Below are positions 31,660 to 43,825 of a DNA stretch of 64,000 nt, piece after piece. The notes beneath the pieces were generated by a model. The model had not been told where the DNA came from, did no database searches, and saw nothing but the letters and a program-made list of their open reading frames with translations. The stretch covers positions 806,001 to 870,000 of the forward strand of contig CP137870.1 in NCBI GenBank assembly GCA_034406715.1. Direction: 5' to 3'. Numbering within the stretch: the stretch's first letter is position 1; the number at the start of each line of letters is the position of its first letter. The position numbers and the translations under genes were made by a program. Source of the DNA: Rhodotorula mucilaginosa. Taxonomy: Eukaryota > Basidiomycota > Microbotryomycetes > Sporidiobolales > Sporidiobolaceae.

Positions 31660-34600
31660 ATGGTCGCCGCGCCAGAGACGCTCGTGTCGGCTGCAGCTCA
31701 GCCTGCTGCTCCGCCGGCCCTCCCGACCGACTCGCAGCCCACCAACCCCGCCAAGGAGGTCAAGCGTGAGTCCCTTGCTCGAATCTGATCCCTCGCAGTC
31801 TACAGTGGCGGCGTCCAGCAGGCGGTGCGGAGTGGTGGTCGAGAGCGGAAAGGCGGCATTCTCGGAGTGGGCGAGCAAACCGGCTCAGAGCACGGCCGGA
31901 TTCCCGCCGCGTGGAGAACCAGCCAGGGGCGCGCGTGTACGGCCGGCACGCATGTATGGTCACAGCCTATTACGCCGCATTGCGTGCGAGTGCGCAGGCC
32001 GGGCCGGGGCGGTGCACGCGAGCGGAGGAGCCGGCATTGACTCGCCCTCGAAAACGAGCCGCGAGGAGACTCTGGAGGTCAACAACAGCCGAGCTGGCGA
32101 GTCTAGCGCGGATTGTAAGACACGCTCGTATGCATCCATGAGCATCGGGGGCAGGACCGCCCACAAGGCTGGGACGTGCAGGGCTGGGCGGTCTGAGCGG
32201 GTGCAAAGCCAAGGCAGCCGCGGAGGATGCGAACCGCGAGGAACGAGCACGAACGCCTCTCAAAACGACCCGTAGCTGACTCTTACATCCTCACTCATTG
32301 CAGAGAATGGCGCGAGCGTGAACGACGGAGCTGCGTCGCCCGGAGCCGAGTCGGCCTCGTCGTCGGCGCCGGCCAACCTGCCCCCGGCTGAAGTCGCGCG
32401 CAACATCCCGTGCCGCTTCTTCCCGCTCGGCCAGTGCAAGTACGGCGAGCACTGCATCTTCTCGCACGGGATTCCGGGCACCGCCGGCTCGCCGGGCGTG
32501 CCGCCGTCGCCGTCGGTCGCAGCGCAGGTCGTCAACGGTCAGCAGGGCGCCCAGAGGCAGGAGCATTCGCTTGCTCAGGCTTCTGGCCCCAACCAGCACC
32601 AGCACCAGCACCACCAGCAGCAGCAGCAGGCGCAGCAGCACCACTTCCAGCACACGGCGCCGCAGCACCACCAGTTCCACCCGCAGCAGATCTCGATGGA
32701 ACAGGCGTACGCGATGCAGGCCGCCGGCATGCCCTTCTACTACCCGGAACAGGCCGGCATGGAGTACGGCTACGCTCCGCAGGTCGCGTTCGGCGGACCG
32801 CAGCCGGGTTACTACTACCCGCCGCACTTTGCCGCCGCCGCCGCCGTGCAGCCGCCTTTCCCGCCGCAGCCGTACTACGCAGCCGGGCCTGTCGCGCAGG
32901 CACCTCCCCCTCCGCCTCATGTCGCCGTGGCCGAGCAGCTGGCCGTCTCGCCGCCTCCTGCGGCCGTTTCGCCTTCGCAATCCTCCGCTCCCGCGACTTC
33001 GCCTTCGCCTGCCGACCCGTCTGCGTCGGCGGCAGAAGCACCGGTCGAGAACGCGGCTGCTGCCGTCGCTCCTGTCGAGGCTGCTCTGGCGGCTCCGGTT
33101 GACCCGCTTGCCGCCGCCGCTGGCGCCGCCGTTCCGCCCGTGGCGTCCCTTCACACCTTCTTCCAGACCGGTCCTCCCGCTGGAATGCCGCCAGCGCTCC
33201 TTGCTGGAGCGCCCAACGGCGCGCCGTACATGCGGAACGGCGTCCCGCGCGGCCCGATGGGACCTCGTCGCTCGATCGGCGGTCCGAACGGACCGATCCC
33301 GGGACCGGGAGGAAAGCGCGCCTCGTTCGGCAACGCTCGCCCGCCTTGCTCCTTCTTCGAGGCGAACCGCTGCCGCCACGGCGACAAGTGCCTCTTTGTC
33401 CACCTCTTGCCGGACGGTTCGGACGCGCGCGCGCTCGGTCGCGGTTTGATCGGAATTGACGGACGGACCGAACACCCCGAGGCGACCGGGGGGATGCCGC
33501 CCGCGTGGCTTGCGACGCAGAAGGCGATCAAGGCCGCCAACCAGACTGCGCGCAAGCACCACGAGCAGGGAACGATCCTCAACGGCGGGTACTCGTACCG
33601 CGAGCGGATGTCGGCGCAGACCAACGCGCAGGAACAGGCGGTGCCTTCCGTTCCGCCTCAGGACGCCAACGGCGCCGCTGTTTCGCAGGAGGAGTCGGTC
33701 TCGGCCACTCCGAGTGAAGCTACCCAGCCGGCTCCCGTCTCGGCGTCGGTGCCCGACGCCAGCGCGCCGGTTCCCGCTGCGATCCAGCAGCAGCAGCAGC
33801 GCCCGATCCCGAACGGCGCAAACCAGCGCAACGGCCCGCTCCCTCCCGGCTCGGCTGCCCCGCAGCTCGTCGCCGCCATCAACGGCTTGACGCGTCGCAT
33901 CCCGCCGGCGCACATCAACAAGCAGCAAGGCGGTCCGGCCGGCCAGAGGCAGGGTCACCAGCAGCAGAACGGCATGCACGCCCACCAGCAGCAGCACAAC
34001 AACGGTCAGAAGCAGCAGCAGCGCAAGCCGCAGCGCGTCCCGTCGGGCGAGAACGACTTCCCTGCGCTCTCGCCGGCTGCGCCTTCTTCGCCCGCGTTCG
34101 AGAAGGAGGGTTTCGCCGCCGCCCTCGCCGCACCGGCGCCCGCACCCGCCTCTGCTCCCGCTCCGCCCGCGACTGCTGAGAAGCCTGCGCCCGCGCCTGT
34201 CGCAGAGTCGGCCAAGCCGACCTCGCCGTCCGAAGAGACGGAGGGCTTCGTCATGGTCTCGCACGCGGACGCTGGTGTCCCCGCACCGGCAGAGTCCAAG
34301 GCGGAGGCTTCTTCTGCCCCTGCCCCTACCGCCGCAGCTCCCGCTCCTGCGGCTGCTGCCCCGCGCCCGAAGCTCATCGGCGGTTGGGCTTCCGCTGCTG
34401 CCCGCGGCGCGAGCGTCGTCGTTCCGGAGAAGCCGAAGGCCCGCGCCTTCTCGCCCGTTGTGGTCAACCGTTCGGCGACGCCCGCTGCCGAGAACAAGGA
34501 TGCGCCGGCTCCGGTCAAGAAGGAAGAGTCGGCGCCCGCCGCCGCCGCCAAGAAGGACTCGCGTGAGCGCGAGAAGGTCGACGAGGACGGCTTCGTCCGC

Positions 34601-34684
34601 CAGCAGCCGAAGCGCAAGGGTGGCGCGCACAAGGCCAACAAGGCTGCCCCTCAGCACCAGCAACCGGTCGCCATCAAGGCCTAA
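31660..34684 (+). CDS. CCCH zinc-finger RNA-binding protein with long low-complexity regions
   Basis: 828 residues from two exons (31660-31765, 32304-34684). Two CCCH fingers are visible. The first is CRFFPLGQCKYGEHCIFSH (C-x8-C-x5-C-x3-H). The second, about 320 residues later, is CSFFEANRCRHGDKCLFVH with identical spacing. The spacer is rich in His/Gln (32590-32670), Tyr, Pro and Ala. Downstream lies a conserved-looking helical part (PPAWLATQKAIKAANQ and TARKHHEQGTILNGGYSYRE), followed by a long Ala/Pro/Glu region and a Lys-rich C-terminus. Paired fingers of this kind bind RNA; likely a post-transcriptional regulator in cytoplasmic or nuclear mRNP. The first intron is 538 nt, far longer than others here. 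Strong codon bias (GCC/CTC/AAG) suggests high expression. It is convergent with the SNF2 gene downstream. Confidence 0.85.
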
Positions 34685-35182
34685 TCGCCTCTCGATTTTT
34701 CCGTCTTCCGTCCTCCGCTTCTCGACATATACCGATCCCGATCCTTCCCATTTGGCTTCGCTTCGTTCCTGCTTGTTTGTGACACATCCCATTGCCCCTA
34801 ATCCGACGACTCTCTGTACCATCATTTCCATGGTTGTTTTATTCGCTTCTCCGTTTTCGGCTTTTAACCCTGCAGCATAGCATCTTTCCAGGCTTTTTCA
34901 CAGCCTTATAACCCCTGGCCCCTTCCAAAAAGGCCCGATCCGGGCTGTCCACCTCTTTCTTTTACACTCATTCTTTCCATGTCGTTGTTGGGACCGGCGC
35001 GCGGAGGCTGGCGTTGGCGGTTTGTAGACGTTTCCCGTGAGCAGAGGGAAAAATGTTTCTGGCGTCACAGACGGTTCCGCGATCGGAAGGAGAGAGAAAG
35101 AATTGCAGTAGAACGACAACAGATTGAGGACGGAACGCAGGGAATCGCGAACATGGGGAATAGGGTTGTGCGGTGACTGATC
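34685..35182. other. Convergent 3' region between CCCH and SNF2 genes
   Basis: 498 bp between two stop codons on opposite strands. Pyrimidine-rich, T-containing sequence at 34690-34900 is typical of a 3' UTR. No coding signal seen. Confidence 0.6.
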
Positions 35183-38100
35183 TCAGTCGAGGAGAATCCG
35201 CAGCTCTTCACGGCGCTGCTGCGCGAGTTCGAGCTTGCTGAGAGTGCGGCCGACACTCATTCTAGACGAGCACAGTTGTCAGCGCAAGCTGGGCAACGCC
35301 TTCGAGCGAGAGGAAAACAAACTCACTGGGCAAGCTCTTTCTTCCGCTGTTGGATCTTGAGCATGTTGTCCTCGATCGTCTTCTGCATGACGAAGCGGAT
35401 AGTCTGGACCGGCTTGGTCTGACCGAGCCGATAGATGCGGTCGACAGCTTGATTCTGCGGAGGGAGAAAGAGAGTGAGCCGCCGGTCAAAGTGGGCGACG
35501 ATCCGCAGACCGACTTACCTCGACTGCCGGATTCCAGAACGGCTCCATCAGGTATACTCGGCGACCGGCGGTAAGGTTGAGCCTGCACATGGTCGATTGT
35601 GAGTAAAGCTTTCTCGCCGAGTCTTTTTAGGGTCATGCCAGCGCACCCGACGCCTCCAGCTCGCAGCGAGACTAGCAAGACCTCGCATCGGGGATCAACC
35701 TTGAAGGCTTCCATCGCCGCGTTGCGCTGCTCGCGATTCATCGCGCCATCGAGACGATCATAGCGAATATGCTGGTCCGTGAGAGCGTCGCCGAGGCGGT
35801 CGAGCAAGGTCGTCCACTGCGAGAAGACGACCGACTTGACGATTTCGCCCTTGACGGGTTGGAAGCCGATCGTGCCGCCAGTCTCTGCGGTCTGGGTCGA
35901 GGGGTCGTAGTTCGGGTCGTAGTTGTCCGATGAAGGGTTGACCATCGAGAAGGGAAGGAGATCAGCCAGCAAATGGCTGTACGCAGACAAGAAAGCGGAA
36001 TGTCAGCGCTGGCTATTCAAAAGGGCGGCAGAGGTCGAGGGACCTGACCCACCGAGTCTTGGTGCTGTGTTCGAAGAGCCGAGTGGCCGGCTTCTTGCCT
36101 TTGCCTTTCGTAGTCTTAGTCTGATTCGACGCTTGGGCCATGACTCTCGCGTATTCGCGCGGGTGAACCTCCACCGCATCGACAGCGGGTTGGAACTCGG
36201 TCTGGCAGACGCGACATTGAGTCTTCTCGTCGCTCTTGACCTGCGGCCAATTGTGACTCATGTGCTGTCGGAAGCACCGAGGGCAGAAGGTGTGCTGGCA
36301 GCGCGTGACGATGTAGGGAATGTCCTCGTCCGCCGACGGTGCGCCAGAGTCGTCATCCGACGTCGCCGCTGACGTTGGTGCCGACTGCGACTTGGTCGCC
36401 TTGCGTGCCTTCTTGGCCGGTTTGCGAGCGCTCTTGCCGCACGCCGCTGCGCCGTTCTCTTCATCGGCGAAGCCTTCCTCGCCCTCCGCTCGCGCGAACG
36501 CAGGCATGTCATAGCCACACTCGAGGCACCCGCCGCCGCCTGCGTCCAACATGAGCGAGAGCAACTGCACCGCTCGGGGCTTTGTGATGCCATGCTTTTC
36601 GATGGTGGCCACCAGATCGCCGCCACCTTCGCCGGCTGCCGCGGCTCGGTCCTGCGAGTCTTGCAAGAGGGCGGGATGGACGCAGATTTGACGCAGCTTG
36701 AGGAGCTCCTGCAGGATGGAGCAGAAGTTCTTCATGACGGAGTCCGTCTCCTCGAGCTTGGCAAAGTCGTGCTTGTAGCGAGCGTGGTGATGGCTATAGA
36801 ACGCGCGCTCGGTCTCGCTGAAGTCGAGCTTGATGAGCTTCGAGTCGATCGGCGGCAGAGAAAGGATCGGCTTTCCGCTCGCGTCCTTGGTGTCCTTGGT
36901 GCGGCGAAGGGCGAGGTGGCGCATGATGACCTTGAGCCGTTCGGCGCCGAGCGCGTCGCCTTTCTGCGCGAGGACGCCGACGTATTGGTTCCAAACATGA
37001 CGATCGAGGAACGGTTCGAGGCGGATGAAGCGGATGAGGGAGAAGATATCGTTGAGCGAGTTCTGTAGCGGGGTACCGGTTAAACAGATGCGGCGCGAGG
37101 TCGACAGATCGCAGGCGGCGCGGGCTTGGATCGTTCGGGCCTCCTTGATGATGCTAGAAAACAGCTCGGGTAAGCGATTTGCTCGAAGCGAGAATGCGTA
37201 GCGGTGGATGGACTTACTGGGCCTCGTCGAGCACGACCCGGAACCACTGGATCGCCTGCAGAGGGCTGACGCCGGATCCCTCGACTCGCTTGCGTTTCCT
37301 CTTGGCCTTCTTCTCCTTCTCCTTCGCCGCCTTCTGCGCCGCCTCTGCATCTTGCCCCGGCGGGCTCGTCAAGATTTCGCCATTCGGGCCGAACCCAAAG
37401 ACTTCGACGATGCCGTCCTCTTCTTCGGCGGCGCGTTTCGCAGCGAGTTCCTCCTCGTCTTCGCGCTCTTCGTCCGCGCGGACTTGCTTCGAGTACTCGG
37501 TCGCGAGGGTCGAGAACGTGGTGATGACGACGTCGTGATCGGCGAGGCGGCGAGGGTCGTCACAACGAGAAGCGCCGTGATAGATGTAGATCCTGAGGGC
37601 GCTCTTCTTCTTCTTTGGTCGACCCGAGTACGCGTCAGACTTCATCGAAGAATCGCTGATGTCGTCACTGTCGTCGTCTTTAGCGATGAGGTCGTCCTCG
37701 TCGCTATCGGCGACCCGCATCTTGCGCTTCAACGCCTTGCTGACTTCGCTGTCCGCTTCGATGCGGATGGACTTGCCGCCGTGCGAGTCGCGCTCGACCG
37801 CCGTCGTGTGCTCCTCGAACTGCGACTCCCAGTTCTGCACCGTCGAGAGCGGACAAACGATGAGGGTCGCGCGGGACCGACAGACGAGCTTCTCGAAGCG
37901 CAGCTGGACCGCTTCCTCTTTCGCCTTTTCGCGCCGCTGTTTCGCCTGCTTCTTCTTCGAAAGAGGTTTGCCGAAGGAGCCTCCGTCGAGATCGGCGCCC
38001 GGTATCCGAGATTGGAAATCGTTGATGCCGACCGAACGTCCCTGCACTTCGGAAGCCTTGACCTTGTCATCGAAGCGCGAGTCGAGCTTGTCTTTGGTGG

Positions 38101-40281
38101 GTGTTTCCTTTGCCCACTCGCGCGCTTCGTCGAGAGTGGTGCAGACGAGCGAGATGACGACGATCGTCTTGCCGAGACCCATGTCGTCGGCGAGGATGGC
38201 ACTGCGCAGGACGCACGACGAGTCAGCATCCGACGACGAGCCTCCTCTTGCCAACACGCGCAGGCAAACCTACCCTCTCGCTTGTGGTGGCGGACGGGCA
38301 CCGGCAACCTCGAGGTCCGTGACAAGATTGGTCCAGCCTCGAACTTGGCCATACGCGTCCGACTTTCGCTGCCAAAGCGACACCATCGCGGGCGGCTGAC
38401 CCTTGACGTCCTTCTCTGGAATCTTGACGAGGCTCTCGCGATCGAGCAGGAACGCGAGCGCCTGCTTCTGATGCGGATAGAGGGTGGTGGACACGATTGG
38501 AGCTGTCGAGCGGGCGAATCACGAATTAGTCGCGAGGCGAGGCCACAGGATCCCGGGGCGGAATTGAAGCTTACGAGGTGTTACTTGCTCGAGATCCGTC
38601 CCGCTCTTGAGGTTCATGAAGACCTCCTCGACTTGCTGCTTCTGGACGTCGATCGCCTTGACGACCTTTTGCGCGCTGACACTCGACCCGCCATAGATAC
38701 CCGAAACGAGCGCGTTCCGCCTCCTCTCGGCATCGGCACCGCGTGCTCCGACGCCCGGCGCGGGATTGTGCGGGTTCTGGTACCGCGCTCCGCCGTGCTC
38801 GGCGCTGATGTAGGAGGCAGGGTGGTCGAGCCACATTGGCGGATTCGTTTCTTCGAGGGCTCGGGCGATGGCGGGGACGTCGAACGGTCGGGCGAACAGG
38901 AGCAGGCGCAGTTTCAAGATGTGAGGCTGGCGAGGGACAACATCGCGTGATCAGCGCTTGCCTCCTGCAACCGTCCGCGAAAGAACTGCAAACTCACGTT
39001 TGTTTCGCCTCTGCGCTCGACGCACGCCTCCGCAAAGAGCTTGCCGTTTCCTCCTTGTGTCACGCCCGTACCGTGGAAGCCGTCGCCGAACAGGGGACCG
39101 AGCGTATTCGCTGCCTTGTAATCGATGAACCCGAACTGCTCGTGCTTGACGGGCGTGATCAAGCGGAGCATTTCCTTCCTCTGCCCGTTGATCGACGAAT
39201 GTTGATCCCGGAAGATATGGACCGGCAGCGGGAGCCGGTACCGTTGCAGAGCCTGCTCGTACCGCGAGCGCATCGCGCTGGCTTGTTCTTCCGGCCAGGC
39301 CGACCCGTCCGATCTCGTCGCAGGTGGGGGATTCGGCGGGACAATCTCCTCGACGCGGTTCAGGATGAGCGCGAACGTGTGGATCTCGCCGATGCAGACG
39401 GGCGATTCGTCGATCACAATGTCGTCCTCATCCGATTGCGCATCGTCCGCCGTCAAGTCGACGACGTCCTCTCTGCCTTTACCCTTGACGTCCCTCTGAG
39501 CCTGCTGCGACTCCCGCTTGATCGCTGCACCGGCTGCGTTCGCGGCTGCCGCCGAAGGTGGAGGCGGGATCCGCTGCGAGATGGGCTTGTTGGCATCGAA
39601 CGCCTTCTGCGTTTCTTGCAGGATCTTGGCGGTGCTGAAACCGGTGCCGGCGGCGAGCGCCGCTGCGGCGGGTGAGCTAACCGGCTGCATGAAGCCCCCG
39701 TACGCGGACGAAGTCGAAGAGGTCGGGAGATGGGCGGAAGGTGTGCGAGCAGTCGCGGCGGAGGAAATGACGGGGACCTGGCCGAACGCATGTGTCTGTC
39801 GTGACGAGTTCGCGGACGGCGGATAGTCTGAGATGACTTTTCTCGGTGCGGTAAAGTGTCCCGCTGCTTGCCCGGCCCGCTGTGGCGATGATGACTGAGC
39901 AGAAGTCGAGGCGAACTGTCCGAACCCGCTGCTCGAAGCGGTCGCCCGCACGGGGGATCGCGCCGCCGCCTGTCCGTTGTTCCATGCTGATGCGGATGCG
40001 CTCGCGTTCATGCCCGCCGTCGTCGTGCTCGCCTTACCCGCGCCATCGTCTCCGAGCCACGCATCGAGAGCAGCCTTGCTCGCCTCGCCATTCGCTCGAG
40101 CAGTCTGCGCGGGCCGGATCTCGGGTTCGGGCGAGTCCTCGGTCAAATCGAGCGTGTTGACGGTATGCTTGATGGGCTTTGCAGCTCCGTTCGACGTGGC
40201 GGCTGCATGACGAGGTTGCGGCGAAAGTGGACGAGGCAACGGATCGTCCTCCTCCTGGAACCCGTTCGAGAACGCCTGCAT
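35183..40281 (-). CDS. Rad5/HLTF-like SNF2 ATPase with embedded RING finger
   Basis: Large (about 1,500 residues) DNA-translocase/ubiquitin-ligase type protein with some nine exons. The N-terminal 300 residues are disordered, with KVISDYPPS and DVVDLTADDAQSDEDD. A region starting VCIGEIHTFALILNRVEE sits where HIRAN is found in this family. SNF2 motifs follow: LYPHQKQALAFLLDRE; Walker A ILADDMGLGKTIVVISL; LIVCPLSTVQNWESQF; DEAH split by an intron (VVLDEAHIIKEA); LTGTPLQNSLNDIFSLI. The RING between the two helicase lobes reads CLECGYDM ... CQHTFCPRCFRQH ... CRVC. The C-lobe has SVVFSQWTTLLDRLGDAL, VLLVSLRAGGVGLNLTAG and AVDRIYRLGQTKPVQTIRF. The protein ends EELRILLD. By family: replication-stress tolerance, PCNA polyubiquitination or chromatin remodelling. 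Confidence 0.88.
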
Positions 40282-40822
40282 CGTCTGGCCGTACTAGCGA
40301 GGCCTCGCTGCTCCTCTGGCTAGCCGCAGGCTACGCAGACGGCTGCGGTCGTGTTGATCGCTGGCGGCGACTCGACTTGCGTTCCGCGTCAGGTCTCGGA
40401 CAAGTCGGCGCCACTCGAGGCAGCAGCGCGACGTCCAAGAGGCGGCGGTTCAGCGGAGAACCGACGGACAGTGGAGGGGAGAGCGAATGCGAGTGCAAGC
40501 GGTCGACACCGAGCAGGTCCGGAAGCAAAGACAGCGGCTGCTTTGTCAGCGGAGCAAACTCTCCAGACTTTCGGAATCCGCTCGTGAAGCTGCTGGATCG
40601 GTCGCAATGTACTGGGATCAGATCTGTACGAAACGCTCATCGGAACGATTGCATAAAAACCCCAGTTTGCATCCCGATGGAAAAGCAAAGCATTTCACAA
40701 CCTCTTCACAATCAGCATCAGCAAGCGAAACCTCCCGCCGTTCATGCGTCCCTTCAGCAACCCACAAATACCTCCTTCACCTCGTCAGCTATCACCTCAA
40801 GCGATATCCCACCCCTTCCGGC
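40282..40822. other. Intergenic region upstream of the SNF2-RING gene
   Basis: 541 bp between the start of the SNF2-RING gene and the stop of the first F-box-cluster gene, both on the minus strand. It is the likely SNF2 promoter plus a 3' UTR. AT-richer near 40610-40800. No coding signal. Confidence 0.5.
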
Positions 40823-41967
40823 TCAAGCGCGCGAGCGAATGTAGCGCGAGAACGCCGGCTCGATGCCGTCCGAGTCGCCTTCTTGCGGCGGGATCACGAC
40901 AAAGTTGCTCGTGTCGAGGTATTCGCGGACTTCTTTCTCGCCGCTGTAGTCGATCTCACCGAGGCGTCCCGTCCTGTACGTGAACGTTCCTGCAAAGAAG
41001 ACCGCTTCGAGGTCGGGAAGCGCTTCGAGCGTGTTGAGGATGTCGTGTGGATGCGCAGGCTCGAGGCGGATGTACTTGAGGCCCGGGATCTCAGGCGAAG
41101 GCGCGTGTGCGAGGAGCGATTCGTCGTAGGTGATCAACAGAGGCGTACTCGTCTCGAGAGTTCCAGCCTGGATCATTTTGACCGCCCAATCAAGGTTGTC
41201 GGCCTTGAGATCGATCTGTATCAGCCTCAACTGGTCGAGAAAGTCCTTGGTGCAGCGCGGCAACCAGTGGCAAGACAGGCGGAGCGTCTCGAGGTGAGGC
41301 AGACACTTGCGGGTCAAAAATTGCTGTTCGAGGCCGCTCCCGGGCGCGTTCTGAGGTTCTTGCTGCAGAGCGCCGATGTGAAGGTGTCGAAGGGCGAACT
41401 TGACGTGCTCGAGTGACGATTCGAAGTAGAAACGACTGTCACGGATTGACAAGGTGGCACACCCTGTTCAAGAGGGTGAAAAAGAAGTCGCGCGGGAGAG
41501 TGAGCGTGCTGCAATCCCGACCTCGGTGATCGCCTTCACGCACTTCTGAAAGGGTTGTTCTGGGCTGTGGCAAAGGTAACCGCTCCGGCTTGTACACCGT
41601 CTGGCGGGAGAGGGCTCGCCGCGATGTTGCGGATGTAAACCGCTTTGACCGCAGGCAAGGCCGCCAAAAGGCGGGTCAAGTCACGCTCGTCGATTTGCAG
41701 CGCATCTTTCAACTCGGTGTTGGTGCCGTCATGGCCGATCAAGAGCGTAGTGACGAGTTTGCGGCAGCTGGTTGGCCACCGCTTGATGACATTGACCGCG
41801 TCGGTGCGGTCGACATGCGCAAACTCGTCGGCGATGGGCTTGATTGCGCGTCGGATGCTTACGCAGACTATGCCGAGCTGCGTGAGGCACTCGCTGCGCT
41901 CCCAAACGGAGGGCGAGACCTGTTGGATGATCGCCCTCAGAACTTCGGTCGAGAGGCGGTCAAGCAT
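40823..41967 (-). CDS. F-box-like protein, cluster gene A
   Basis: 354 residues from two exons (41544-41967 and 40823-41463). The N-terminus MLDRLSTEVLRAIIQQVSPS matches the LxxLPxEILxxI start of fungal F-box proteins. The next helix is LTQLGIVCVSIRRAIKPIAD. The remainder has leucine-rich, LRR-like pieces: LAALPAVKAVYIRNI, LPHLETLRLSCHWLP, LRLIQIDLKADNL and LPDLEAVFFAGTF. It shares the two-exon layout, minus orientation and general fold pattern with genes B, C and D in the same cluster, but not close sequence identity. Likely a substrate adaptor of an SCF ubiquitin ligase. Rapid divergence between cluster members suggests relaxed or diversifying selection. Substrate unknown. Confidence 0.7.
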
Positions 41968-42223
41968 GCTGCAGCGGTCGCGAGTAGCGTAGCGAGCGAT
42001 TCTAGTGAGTGTCTTGAGCGTCCCGAGCGAGCTTAACCGTCTCGTGGTAGGAGCAGGTAGGTGACGGAGGCAGGCTCACCGTCCGGCCTTCCTCGAGGCG
42101 CTCCGTCGGCCAAGAGCAGATGCAACGAGGAGGGATGCTCAAATCCAGTATTTGATTCACAAGCTGTTTGTTGCAAAGCACCACGACTACGCCAAAACGC
42201 CAAAATGGAAGGCAGGAACGGAA

Positions 42224-43389
42224 CTACTGGGAGGACTTCTTACGGCGGAGGTATGCTAGGAACTCGGGATCAATCAAAGTCCAGTCCACCGGAGGCGCGC
42301 CATAGACAAACTCGACCTTGCGTCGCGCAAAGTCGGCGAAGAGCTCGCGCGCATCGTCTTCCGCGTCCGGGTCCACCGAGAGCGAGAATCCGTGCGGGAC
42401 AAAGACGGCTTTGAGGTTCGGCAGCGACATGACGGGGAAGAGACGTAAGGGGTTGTCGGCGATGGACTGGTCGATCTGGACGTATTCCATGTGAGGAACC
42501 ACCTCAGGACGAAGCCAAGACGGGTAGATGCTCGTGAGGGTGAACAAGACGGGCGTGACCGTCTGGGTATACGCAAGGGGAATTCCGCTGAGGGCCGCCG
42601 AGGTTTCCCTTGCCGCCACCTGGATCGCCTCGAGCCGGTCGAGGAACGCCACCGACGGAGCTGGATGTTGAAATGGCTGCCCCAAAGGGCCTCGGTAGCG
42701 GACTCCGATCTGCAAGGTTTGCAGGTGCGGCAAATGCTCGCGTGTGAGGAATGTTTCGAGTCCGGCTATCAAGTCCGTGGTCGTGTCCGTATCGAGTCCG
42801 GCTATCGAGTCCAAGATCGTGTCGATATTGAGCTCGATGCGCAAGTGCTTCAAGGCGTACACGTCGGTCGGGGTCAAGCTGCGCACATGGAGGGCGACGT
42901 TGACCGCGCAGAGGGACAGGTAATCTGTCACGGAGCGTTGCAATGTAGTGAGTATGGTGGACTCCGTCCTCACCTCAGGAGAATGGTGACTCAACCGCGC
43001 AAGCCTCGCCCGCGGCCAGACTGCAAATCGACGATGGGAGTGAGGTTGACAAGCACGGCGCGGCGAGCATTGGGATAAAGCGCAAGGAATTTATGCAAGT
43101 CGGCCACCGCGGCCCGTTGATGCCAGAGTCTGGGTGGCAGCTCCTCTATAGGAGTAGGTATCCCGACGAGGACCGTCGTTGCCCGCTCTCGGTCGGACTG
43201 AGGTCGCGCACGAGCGAGAGCGAGGCTGTTCCGAGTCTGGAGATGCGGCACTCGGAGCGGCTGAAGTCGATGTCGCCATTCCTTGCAGATGAGGCTAGCG
43301 GTGTTGACGTTGTCCTCGAGCTCCCACGGTCCGTCGCTATGCTCCAGGAGGATCTTGTGACCGATCTCGATGGGGAGGCGTTCCAGCAT
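42224..43389 (-). CDS. F-box-like protein, cluster gene B
   Basis: 364 residues from two exons (42996-43389 and 42224-42924). The N-terminus MLERLPIEIGHKILLEHSDG and CKEWRHRLQPLRVPHLQ fit an F-box. The C-terminal part is LRR-like: ALKHLRIELNIDTILDS, LPHLQTLQIGVRYRG, VPHMEYVQIDQSIAD and LPNLKAVFVPHGFSL. It ends FVYGAPPVDWTLIDPEFLAY. The intron donor is GTTGAG and the acceptor ACAG; the same intron is present at the same place in gene C. Exon 1 is nearly identical to that of gene C for its first 62 codons or so, and the identity continues into the upstream region, whereas exon 2 has diverged. Likely an SCF adaptor. Confidence 0.75.
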
Positions 43390-43558
43390 CGGTACAAGCG
43401 CTGAGAAGGCGGGTCGTCACCCGAATCGCCACACTTGAATAGGTCGAGTTCCGCTAGGCCTACAGCGAGCGAGGCGAGTATGGGTGGAGAGAGAGATGCT
43501 CGTCCCGGAGGCTTCCCGATGCAGTTTCGGAATCACGTGATCGCAGCTGGGTGGCTTG
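43202..43558. repeat. Copy 1 of a nearly identical segmental duplication
   Basis: Direct repeat with 45123-45479. It spans the 5' half of F-box exon 1 and about 170 bp upstream. From 43202 to about 43436 the two copies are identical by eye. After that there are two substitutions, a short scrambled stretch near 43495-43510, then identity again to about 43558. Confidence 0.85.
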
Positions 43559-43825
43559 AGGTGGCGCTCGAGCTTGAAAGGAGTCTCGATGGCGGCACTG
43601 ACTCTCAACTGGATGTTGTCGGTTGGCTCTTGTGCAGTCACCTGCGCAGTACTTTGCGCTTCCCCGGGGTAACCAAGTAAAGCGAAATCCGAAGGCATAA
43701 AAGCGGTCGCGCAGGCGCTTCTCGTTACGAAACGCGGATCAGCCAAAGTCCGGACGCGCATGTTCCAAGCGGTCTACAAGTGTTTCGGAAGCGCCAAGCT
43801 TCGAGGTATACCCTCCGTCCACACG
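43390..43825. other. Upstream region of F-box gene B, part of a duplicated block
   Basis: Non-coding. The first 170 bp is nearly identical to the region upstream of gene C. Further out (43680-43800) it still shows patchy similarity to 45600-45720, including a shared GCGCATGTT(C/T)CAAGC stretch, so the duplication once extended through it. It contains a TCACGTGA palindrome at 43533-43540. Confidence 0.6.
43533..43540. promoter_or_regulatory. TCACGTGA palindrome upstream of F-box gene B
   Basis: CACGTG-core palindrome about 145 bp upstream of the gene B start, conserved at the matching place upstream of gene C (45456-45463). Candidate bHLH site; function inferred. Confidence 0.4.

Noticed and set aside
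30790-31769. Plus-strand frames between the lipase and the CCCH gene
   Set aside because: No motif, start codons poorly placed, and the region is better explained as promoter and 5' leader.
32291-34831. An 846-codon open frame on the minus strand opposite the CCCH gene
   Set aside because: It mirrors the biased codon use of the plus-strand gene (few T in third positions gives few antisense stops). Its product is Arg/Gly/Leu-rich without motifs, while the plus strand has two perfect CCCH fingers.
37208-38950. A 580-codon plus-strand open frame opposite the SNF2-RING gene
   Set aside because: Antisense shadow. The minus strand carries all SNF2 motifs and introns; the plus frame has none.
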